The position numbers were made by a program, and so were the translations under genes. The notes beneath the pieces were generated by a model. The model ran no database searches and was not told the DNA's origin. It was given only the letters and a program-made list of their open reading frames with translations. A DNA stretch of 5,770 bases. Source: CAYLYP01 sp964387795 (GTDB taxonomy: Bacteria > Bacteroidota > Bacteroidia > Bacteroidales > UBA7960). Location: the NCBI GenBank assembly GCA_964387795.1, contig CAYLYP010000129.1, positions 1-5,770 of the forward strand, in the 5' to 3' direction. Shown piece by piece: positions 1-5,770 of the stretch; the first letter of the stretch is position 1, and each line of letters opens with the position of its first letter.

Positions 1-119
1 TTTTGAACCAAAAGTAGAACCTTTAATGCTCCTTTGGAATATGGTAATCATGGGGGGCATACGTTTAAACCAGGGTAAATAGCCCTCTTGTCAGGGACTT
101 AATCATGATGTTTTTAGGG
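1..119. other. Left-edge stretch without an assignable gene
   Basis: No confident feature is seen. A plus-strand frame is open from position 2 to TAG at 80-82 and reads FEPKVEPLMLLWNMVIMGG followed by a short polar tail. It could be the end of a convergent gene with a hydrophobic C-terminus. A minus-strand frame from ATG at 58-60 is also open to the edge, but no ribosome-binding sequence was found before it. Both are short enough to be chance. Confidence 0.3.
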
Positions 120-255
120 TAATACCATCTTTAGGATTGAACCGGGATTGAACAGGACTTGAATCGGGGTTGAGCCGGGTTGAACCCGACTCAAACCCGA
201 CTCAAACCCGACTCAACCCCGGCTCAACCCCGACTCAACCCTTGACATGGTATTA
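120..255. repeat. 136-bp imperfect palindrome built of mirrored 11-bp units
   Basis: Pairing each position i with 375 minus i gives arms 120-181 and 194-255 around a loop near 182-193. Of 62 arm positions, 48 are Watson-Crick pairs. The outer 9 bases, TAATACCAT (120-128) and ATGGTATTA (247-255), match perfectly. The interior consists of 11-bp units: four in the left arm (136-179) and five on the right (185-239), all in one register about the dyad. Possible identities are a REP- or MITE-like intergenic element, a structured RNA, or a termination or processing hairpin. It lies beyond the terminator of the large gene, so it is not expected in most of that transcript. No family is recognised. Confidence 0.85.
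185..239. repeat. Five tandem 11-bp units (right arm of the palindrome)
   Basis: Units start at 185, 196, 207, 218 and 229 with consensus CCCGACTCAAM. The first two are identical. The third and fifth differ from them only in the last base, and the fourth has G for A at position 5. The left arm holds the complementary orientation in more diverged form at 136-146, 147-157, 158-168 and 169-179. The unit length is not a multiple of three and no reading frame uses the array, so it is not a peptide repeat. Confidence 0.88.
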
Positions 256-289
256 AGTTGATAACAGCTTTTTGATACCTGCTTTTTGC

Positions 290-324
290 AAAAAAAAAAG
301 GAGATTATTGCTAATCTCCTTTTT
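290..324 (-). terminator. Intrinsic terminator of the large gene
   Basis: On the minus strand a 13-bp perfect stem (AAAAAGGAGATTA paired with its complement, 295-307 with 312-324) encloses a 4-base loop. It is followed by a run of ten Ts (complement of the As at 290-299, part of which also pairs in the stem). It begins 18 bases after the TAA stop of the large gene. The plus strand has the same stem but only five Ts after it, so weaker termination from the left is also possible. Confidence 0.9.
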
Positions 325-342
325 ACCAACCGAATGGAATCA

Positions 343-3300
343 TTATTCAATAATGATCCGTTTTGACATTGATTCTGATTTGCCTGTTATTTGGATTAGT
401 AATACCCCTTTTGGTAAATTCATATCAGGAATTATCCATGAATGTATATCACCTGTTTCATTTGCCAGGAGCATTTCTATATAAACTGTTTTGCCCAGAA
501 GGTCAACAATGGTGAGTTTGACATTCTCATTGGGTGCAAACCCATTTGCTGATACTGCAATCCTTTGCCCGTTGTTGGGATTTGGATAAACATTGAATGA
601 ATTATAAATCAATTGGTTTAGATTGATTGAAATGACTTCACTATATTCAAACTTCCCATCAAAATCTGTTTGTTTGAGCCTGTAATAGTTAACGCCATTT
701 TCAGGGTTTTGGTCATTGCATGAATAGTTTAACTGCTCGGTGCTGTGCCCATTTATAGCTTTGCTTGGTGTGATGCTTACAGGACTAAAATTAATTCCAT
801 CAATGCTTCTTTCAATTGTAAAGATATCATTGTTGATTTCGGAAGCAGTTGACCAGGATAATTCAACAATGTTGCCATTCAATTTGGCGCCAAAGAATAA
901 GAGTTCAATGGGTAATGGGTTTTGGGCAAATGAACCTCCCAGGCCATAAACAGAGAAGCCTGATACACCTGTTCTGCTAACCTCATAATTACTGTCTCCG
1001 GCATTGATGGTATTAATCCCACCATGAGTACCAGGAACAACCCATCCGCCAGAGCCATTGCTTGGCCTTTTGAGCATACGGAGGCCTTCTGGTACTGTTA
1101 TCCCATCGATGCCCTGGGTTTTAAATGAGATATTGTATAATGCACCATTGTTTAATCCAACAACAGGATTTACATGCCAAACACCATTATCTGAAATATT
1201 GTCAACAATTAAGCCTCCATCAGTTATTGGCATATTTGAATAAAACTGATCGCCAAAGGGGAGGTTGGTATCAAAAATAACTGATAGTATCCCCGGTGTT
1301 GGAGCTTCAGTAAAACGGATGTTAACTTCCCTGAAATAATTACCGGTTCCAACTGGCATATCGAAAGAAGACAATCCTGAAATCCATCTTTGCAGTTCAC
1401 CGTTAATATGGCCTGATGTCCTGATGATATTACCATTCCTGCTTTCTGTTCCAATCCTCAGGTATTTCCCGGCTGTCATGTTGATGAGCCCGTTAAGGCT
1501 GAGTTGGTTTTCAACATGGATATCCTGGGCGGCATTTATCCCTGAAGAATTATTGGTGCCAAGATTATAAAAGCTTAGTGTATTGCTTGATGAAATGCTT
1601 TGTGTTCCACTTCCTTCTAAGGATACAGAACCCATATTGGGGACAAAGGAGCCGGTAATACTTATGTTGCCATAGATATTAAGGACTGCATTATCAGCCA
1701 TACTTAATGAAGCATCGGCCCCAACAATGAGATTATGTGCAAAAGCATTGGTGCCATTCAGGGGGATTTGAGGGTTGAAAATAGCAGCATCAGTAATCAC
1801 TACATCAGAAGTTGTTGATGGAGTGCCTCCACAAGCCCAGTTATTGGTGTTAAACCNNNNNNNNNNNNNNNNNNNNNNNNNNNNNNNNNNNNNNNNNNNN
1901 NNNNNNNNNNNNNNNNNNNNNNNNNNNNNNNNNNNNNNNNNNNNNNNNNNNNNNNNACATCAGAAGTTGTTGATGGAGTGCCTCCACAAGCCCAGTTATT
2001 GGTGTTAAACCAATTTGTGTTTTGTGCCCCTGACCAATAAAACTCCCCATTATTTGGCCTTACAATGATTTCAGTATTCATTGTGATTTCGCAGCCAGGA
2101 TTATAAGCAACCACATTGAAAGGTGTGTTTGTTGTCAGGACGTTAGTTGGTAAGGTAATGTTTGTTCCGTTGCCGGTTACAGGTGCTCCGATATTTGTGT
2201 TATTTGAAGCAAGCTCAAGTTGGTAAAAAGTCCCTGACTGAGAGTTCTCAACAACAATCTGGGTTGAACTGTTTTCACATATTGGATGTGTAATCAGATT
2301 TCTTGTGAGCGGTGCAGTGTGTATTGTAATAGTTTCAGTTGTTGATTCAGTGCTTCCACTTGGTCCCTGTGTAAGTTTAATTGATCCTGATGAAGAGTTC
2401 GACCATGTTACTGAAACAATAGAAGTGTTTTGTCCAGATTGAATTGTTCCATCTGTAACCTCCCACAGGTATGAATGTCCTAATTGGGCATTGGTATGGT
2501 ATGAAACAGTGGCTCCGGCACATACGTCAGTGGGTCCTACGACAACAGGCCAGTTGATAACTTCTACAGTTTTGGTAATTGTTCTTTTACACCCGGTAAC
2601 ATCATTGGTCTGGGTGAGCGTAATAGTAGCAAAGCCTGTTGTGCTGCCCCATTGAACATTGAATGAAGCTGTTGTTGTCCCGGAAGTAGTAGCACCTGAT
2701 GAAGCAGCACCTGAGATACTCCATGAATATGAGTTTTCGTTTATGCTTGGTACTGTAAAACTTACTTCAGAATTTACTATTACCCTGTCGGGTCCTGTAA
2801 TTACAGGGTTTGGTGTTTCTAAAACTTCAAGTTCTGCATCCCCGCTGAGGGTAATGCCAGACTCATTGTTGTTGTCATATACTTCAAGCAGGCTGATGGT
2901 ATATGTTCCTACTCCGTTAATAGCATAAAGCTGGCTGTAATCAAAGATGATATAAGCAGGAGAAGAAAGGTTGTTAAGTTTAGGTTGAGGGTTCCCATTA
3001 ATTGCATATACAAGGTCCCATGGGCCATCACCGGTAAATTCAACAGTTAAAGTCATGGATGCACCACTTTCATCACAGATGTCATTGTCAGAGATATTAG
3101 TGATTTTTGCTGTTGCAGTTTCATCAAGGCCGAGGGTAAATAATTCAGGTGTTGAGCCAAAAGTAACAGTGGCAGCAGTTTGAACAGTTCCATTAGAAAC
3201 ACCTCCGTCTATAATTGTTTGTCCTATACTATGCCATAAGCTAGGGATATACCTTGCTACCCGCATCTTTTGACGGCCAAGCACTGTTGCTGGTACAGGC

Positions 3301-5770
3301 TCGCTCAGGTTGTCCCAGCGAAGCCTTATATTTGCCTGTGAACCTGTTGGACCGGTTATTTCCCAGTATTCGTTTGTGCTGACAGCTTGTAATGGAGCAT
3401 TGAGTGAAAGCCTGTTTGTTGGTTCTTCATAATGATACTGTGATGTCCAGTATTGGTTGCCAGTGGTGATAGTGCCAAATACCCTTGATTTTCCAATGCG
3501 CTGTGTTCCTTCAGTGTTTGTATCCCCAACAGGGAAATCAAAATATGAACCTGTAGCAATGAGTTTGCTCAAAGGACCCTGAACGAATGAGTTGTTGCTT
3601 CCGCCTGATACTACGCTTGTTGAGGTAGATGTAAGGCTCAGGATATTTGATGTTGTTGTATAAATAATCCCATTGGTAAGGTAAAGGATGTGAGATACAT
3701 TAACAGCACTCCCTAAAGTAAGTTTTCCGTTTACCTGGTTGATTTGAAGGTTATAAAAGTTTTCTCCACCTGTTGAAATAATCTGTGAATTGGTTCCATT
3801 GAAGGTCACTTTGCCTTTACCGGCAATAAAACCTGATGTGGTATTGCTTGTCCAGTTACCTCCAACTGTAATATTCCTGTTGAAAGAATAATTATCGAGA
3901 TAACCTTGTTCAATAGTCAGGTTGCCACGAACAATAATATCAATAGCAGGGATTTTCTTTGTAGTTCCGGCTCCCATGAATTTCACATTGGAGTAGGTTG
4001 TAATGGCTGCCGGCAGGGTTCCGTTGCCAACGTATTCGATGGTGCTGATATCTGAATTCATGAAGTCAGTATAATCTCCACCGGGGAAGATAAATGAACC
4101 ATCTGTGGTTGAAGTAAGATTGATGGTGCCATACCCATTCACATGGCCAAGATTGTGCTGGTATGTCTGACCCAAAATTAATTTAGCACCTGATTTAATA
4201 TCAACTGAATTGGCATAAGCGCCATTGTTGTTGATTGTAATTGAATGGCCTTCTTTAATGACTACCGGATTGCCATTGGGTGCCTGCCCATAAGCAGGAG
4301 TTCCACTTTCATTCACTGACCATGAGTTGCCATCAAACCAGTTGCCACTTGAAACACGGCTATATAGAATTGGCTTCTCTGCGAAGTTAGCTTCCAGGCC
4401 TGCTGTATATTCACCATCAATGTAATTCACATTTGATGATGGGTTGATGAGGATTCTATGGCCAGTAGCATCTATGTTTCCATTATTCGACTGCCATTGG
4501 AAATCATGATAACGGCCAACAACATAATTGGACTCATTCCCTTTAACATCATCTGCATTGTAGGCATAAGTGTGTCTTACTGTTGGATTGTTAAAGCCTG
4601 TAGAGCTTACATTCCAGAAATATTGTAGCTCATCTCCGGTAGGGGTAGCAGTGGCAGGGTGATAAGCATTGACAGGCTTAACGGTAATAGATCCAGGAGT
4701 GCCTCCTGTATTGATAACATTTAATGTTGCTGGTGTGTATTTCCCGGCAACCCCAACAGGGAAGGTGAATGAGCCATTAGCAGCATATTCTTTAGTGACC
4801 CCTGCATCGGATAGGGCACCGTTGGTGATAATATATCCTGTTGTGTCAGAGGCATTATATATATTGCCTGTTGATGTTAGGACTAAATGTTTATCATCAA
4901 TTAGAAAATATGTATTGGTATTGAAGCGTAATCTTCCCTGAACAATCATTGATGCATCTAATCTGACATTGTTATTAAACCTAAGAGATCCTAAGGATGC
5001 ATAATCTTTACCCGTAATGGTTTGTTCTGTGCCTTTTAAAAAGTAAAGATAAGTGGAATTGTTTAAACTGGTGATGCTTGATTGATTCAAAAGTGTTTCC
5101 CCAAGTAATTGGACAGCATGATTCAAATGTAAGTTTCCGGATAACACACTCAGGTTCCCCTGGATTCTTATTAAACTTGGCAGAGAACCAACTGTTGAGA
5201 TTTTTCCATTAACTTTTTGGTTGTCAATAATTAAATCCCCAAATCTCAACATGTTTTCACTGCTATTATTAATAATGCGTTGCTCAGCCACTTCTCCATA
5301 AAATGTTGTTTTTTGATTTACAATGCCAATATTGTAAATGTTTACCATTGAAGCAGTGGAATTCGAAATCAAATCCCCCCCAATATTAACATCCAGGCCT
5401 GAAGTAATGAATGATGAAGCACCACCACCATCTGTGCCAATCTGTAAGGTGCCTTTTATGGTAGCAGGGTATGATCTTAACCTTGATGTTTTTGCATTTG
5501 TTTGTCCATTAATGGTTAAATCCCAAACCGGATTGGCAAGGAACAAATCAAAATATGCCAATGTGGTTGTTGAATTTCCAAGGGTAATTTTACCTCCTTC
5601 AACATTGTGGCTTTCAGCATTCAGGTATAAATCACCAAATGTCCTGACTGTTGTTAAGGCTGTGGCACCATTTACCAAAACAATCTCTCCTCCTTCCATT
5701 TCAAAAGCACTTCCAGGATTTGTGATTTCCAATAATGCCCTTGATAATTGTCTGTTCTTTCCAAAGATGG
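343..5770 (-). CDS. Giant modular T9SS-exported surface protein, 5'-partial and interrupted by an artificial assembly gap
   Basis: One minus-strand reading frame enters from the right edge and ends at TAA (343-345). No stop or credible start is seen near the edge, so the N-terminus and signal peptide lie outside the window. The 100-N gap at 1857-1956 shifts the frame as written, but deleting 155 bases (one 55-bp duplicate plus the Ns) restores it and gives 1756 visible residues. Module order by residue: solenoid with FPVG (336-339); W-rich G8-like segment from about 467; solenoid with FPVG (745-748); Ig-like 884-983; PKD-like 988-1071 and 1074-1150; Ig-like 1151-1238; W-rich segment from 1243; solenoid with MPVG (1419-1422); Fn3-like 1567-1662; T9SS sorting domain 1673-1756. 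This architecture is known from Bacteroidota proteins that cross the outer membrane by T9SS and are anchored or released. An adhesive or structural role is inferred; no enzyme motif is seen. An intrinsic terminator follows 18 bases after the stop. Confidence 0.93.
346..597 (-). other. C-terminal T9SS type A sorting domain (Por secretion tail)
   Basis: This covers the last 84 residues of the large protein (visible residues 1673-1756). It opens with FNVYPNPNNG, the signature of the type A sorting domain. A beta-rich stretch with VKLTIVDLLGKTVY follows, then the LPKG turn, and the protein ends in KRIIIE. In this family the domain directs a Sec-exported protein through the outer-membrane T9SS translocon, and it is usually cleaved by the PorU sortase with attachment to lipopolysaccharide. 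The conserved turn is normally L-x-x-G-x-Y; here it reads LPKGVLLIQI, with leucine where tyrosine is usual. The rest of the pattern, including its position at the extreme C-terminus, is clear. Confidence 0.95.
628..915 (-). other. Fn3-like domain preceding the sorting tail
   Basis: Visible residues 1567-1662 begin LPIELLFFGAKLNGN and continue with VELSWSTASEINNDIFTIER, then NYYRLKQTDFDGKFEYS. This pattern (LPxEL, W-S-T-A-S-E-x-N-N, F-x-I-E-R-S-x-D-G, YYRLKQxDxDG) is very common directly before T9SS sorting domains in Bacteroidota. It is thought to be a fibronectin type III-like beta sandwich acting as a spacer or stalk. One cysteine (residue 1632) lies in it. The assignment rests on recognised consensus segments, not on a profile search. 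Confidence 0.8.
1348..1800 (-). other. Third beta-solenoid segment ending in an MPVG module
   Basis: Residues from about 1272 to 1422 contain short beta-strand rungs of the type N-x-x-I-x-G. They include a Q-S-I...FYNL strand pair (1561-1614), then GKYLRIGTESRNGNIIRTSG, then HINGELQRWI and SSFDMPVGTG (MPVG at 1348-1359). The same order (solenoid, G-x-L line, [FM]PVG) occurs twice earlier in the protein. The first codon at 1798-1800 is GTG and could be mistaken for a start, but here it is an internal valine codon once the gap is closed. Confidence 0.65.
1802..1856. repeat. 55-bp direct duplicate, left gap flank (assembly artefact)
   Basis: Identical over all 55 bases to 1957-2011. It starts ACATCAGAAGTTG and ends GTGTTAAACC immediately before the Ns. 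On the minus strand in the gene frame the low-coordinate end encodes CGGTPSTTSDV, the same peptide that the right copy encodes. It is most likely one genomic segment present twice because two contigs share it. Confidence 0.92.
1857..1956. other. Scaffold gap of 100 Ns, probably of true length zero or negative
   Basis: There are exactly 100 undetermined bases, a common default for a gap of unknown size. The gap lies within the second W-rich segment of the large gene. Both flanks are the same 55-bp sequence and directly abut the Ns, which is the signature of two contigs that overlap by one assembly k-mer but were not merged. As written, the gap changes the reading frame of the gene. Collapsing it restores the frame. 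Confidence 0.93.
1957..2011. repeat. 55-bp direct duplicate, right gap flank (assembly artefact)
   Basis: This is the exact copy of 1802-1856 and begins directly after the last N. In the gene frame it encodes WFNTNNWACGGTPSTTSD together with the adjacent bases, leading straight into VVITDAAIF on the other side of the gap once the copies are merged. The 55-base length fits an odd k-mer size widely used by de Bruijn graph assemblers. Confidence 0.92.
2055..2318 (-). other. Ig-like domain, fourth of the central Ig/PKD cluster
   Basis: Visible residues 1151-1238 run from APLTRNLITHPICENSS through SGTFYQLELASNNTNIG to NPGCEITMNTEIIVRP. The pattern of C-x-x-S..., a G-x-x-Y-Q-L strand, a G-N-G-T turn and a late G-C matches an Ig-like fold frequent in Bacteroidota surface proteins. 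The two cysteines (1164 and 1226) could form an intradomain disulphide; that is inference. The domain ends just before the second W-rich segment. Confidence 0.6.
2319..2549 (-). other. PKD-like domain 2
   Basis: Visible residues 1074-1150 begin PVVVGPTDVCAGATVSYHT and contain HSYLWEVTDGTIQSGQ, followed by VSVTWSNSSSGSIKLTQ. The layout of a G-P-x-x-V-C start, a Y-x-W strand and a V-x-W...G-x-I-x-L-x-Q strand fits the PKD-like family common in Bacteroidota. It is a tandem neighbour of domain 1 and shares its motif order. The role is probably a rigid spacer or protein-protein interaction surface. Confidence 0.7.
2556..2807 (-). other. PKD-like domain 1
   Basis: Visible residues 988-1071 begin PVITGPDRVIVNSEVSFTV and contain NSYSWSISGAASSG, VQWGSTTGFATITLTQTN and GCKRTITKTVEVI. 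The Y-S-W core strand and the V-Q-W-G...A-T-I-T-L-T strand match PKD-like domains. It aligns with the following domain (G-P start, Y-x-W, x-W-x-S/G-x-x-G), which suggests an internal duplication. Confidence 0.72.
2820..3119 (-). other. Ig-like domain, first of the central Ig/PKD cluster
   Basis: Visible residues 884-983 run from TAKITNISDNDICDESGASM through LTVEFTGDGPWDLVYAING and YTISLLEVYDNNNESG to AELEVLETPNP. The elements I-C-x-x-S-x-A-x-L-T-V, G-x-x-P-W-x-L-x-Y and Y-x-I-x-x-x-x-D-N-N resemble an Ig-like module often found before PKD-like repeats in Bacteroidota proteins. It contains the first cysteine of the visible protein (residue 898). Confidence 0.6.
3525..4370 (-). other. Second W-rich (G8-like) segment, beta-solenoid and FPVG module
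   Basis: Starting at residue 467, YSRVSSGNWFDGNSWSVNES leads to NPVVIKEGHSITINNNGAY and SVDIKSGAKLILG. This W-x-x-x-x-x-W then V-x-I-x-x-G-H start resembles G8-like segments that cap right-handed beta-solenoids. Rungs follow, with YVGNGTLPAAITTYSNVKF, DIIVRGNLTIEQGYLDN, VTFNGTNSQIIS and FYNLQIN. The segment closes with SFVQGPLSKL and YFDFPVGD (FPVG at 3525-3536). It contains no cysteine. A ligand-binding or structural fibre role is inferred from fold type only. Confidence 0.65.
4752..5770 (-). other. First visible beta-solenoid segment and FPVG module, truncated by the window edge
   Basis: Visible residues 1-339 consist of short repeated strands with alternating hydrophobic residues and G/N turns: GGKITLGNSTTTLAYFDL, WDLTINGQTNAK, GTLQIGTDGGG, VNIGGDLISN, IQGNLSVLSGNLHLNH, IVQGRLRFNTN and HLVLTSTGNIYN. 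The segment ends with GYIITNGALS and GSFTFPVGVAGKYTPATL (FPVG at 4752-4763). This is typical of a beta-helix. The beginning of the solenoid lies beyond the right edge, so its full length and any upstream cap cannot be judged. Confidence 0.65.

Noticed and set aside
134..143. tRNA T-arm on the minus strand (GGTTCAATCC)
   Set aside because: It resembles GGTTCRANYCC but is one base short. No acceptor, D or anticodon arms surround it, and it is simply one diverged 11-bp unit of the palindrome.
120..255. CRISPR array
   Set aside because: The units are 11 bp, directly adjacent with no spacers, and inverted across a centre.
242..265. Promoter with TTGACA at 242-247
   Set aside because: No suitable -10 element lies at proper spacing, Bacteroidota promoters use a different consensus, and no gene follows on the plus strand.
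343..1800. An independent 485-residue gene starting at GTG 1798-1800
   Set aside because: The GTG is an internal valine codon. The frame continues upstream into the 55-bp duplicate and joins the large gene when the artificial gap is collapsed.
1802..2011. A true long direct repeat or mobile-element target duplication
   Set aside because: Both copies end exactly at the Ns and are 100% identical over 55 bases, and the protein is continuous after merging. An unmerged contig overlap explains this more simply.
2659..2928. Plus-strand open frames inside the large gene (here and for example 4669-4941, 740-949, 272-484)
   Set aside because: They lie opposite recognisable protein modules, lack coding features of their own, and are antisense shadows of the large gene.
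5730..5732. TTG as the start codon of the large gene
   Set aside because: The frame stays open to the window edge (residues IFGKNRQLSRAL precede it). There is no signal peptide after the TTG, which a T9SS substrate needs, and the sequence is already solenoid-like.

Overview
The window looks like a piece of a Bacteroidota genome, probably a metagenome assembly. The main reason is the large minus-strand gene: its product ends in a type IX secretion system (T9SS, Por) type A sorting domain with a YPNP motif. It also carries the PKD-like, Ig-like and beta-solenoid modules common in large surface or secreted proteins of this phylum. The scaffold gap carries a typical short-read assembly signature.

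Layout from left to right. Positions 1-342 contain no convincing gene. Within them, 1-119 shows no recognisable feature. Positions 120-255 form a striking imperfect palindrome built from 11-bp units that repeat in mirror-image register around one dyad. Positions 290-324 form a strong intrinsic terminator for the minus-strand gene. Positions 343-5770 are one minus-strand coding region that runs off the right edge, so its N-terminus, signal peptide, start codon and promoter are not visible. It is interrupted by 100 Ns at 1857-1956.

The gap appears to be artificial. The 55 bases on its left (1802-1856) and the 55 bases on its right (1957-2011) are identical. Removing one copy plus the Ns (155 bases) joins the two reading frames without a stop and completes a module that resembles one elsewhere in the same protein. 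After that merge the visible protein has 1756 residues. Residue numbers in this annotation count from the first complete codon at 5766-5768 and assume the merge.

Read from the N-terminal side, the protein has these parts: beta-solenoid and an FPVG module; a W-rich G8-like segment, solenoid and second FPVG module; four consecutive Ig/PKD-like domains; a second W-rich segment, solenoid and third (MPVG) module; a Bacteroidota Fn3-like domain; and the T9SS sorting domain. The likely role is a large surface-attached or secreted structural or adhesive protein. No catalytic domain is visible, so the exact function is unknown. The most unusual non-coding item is the palindrome at 120-255, whose imperfections are biased toward pairs that become G-U wobbles in RNA copied from one strand only.
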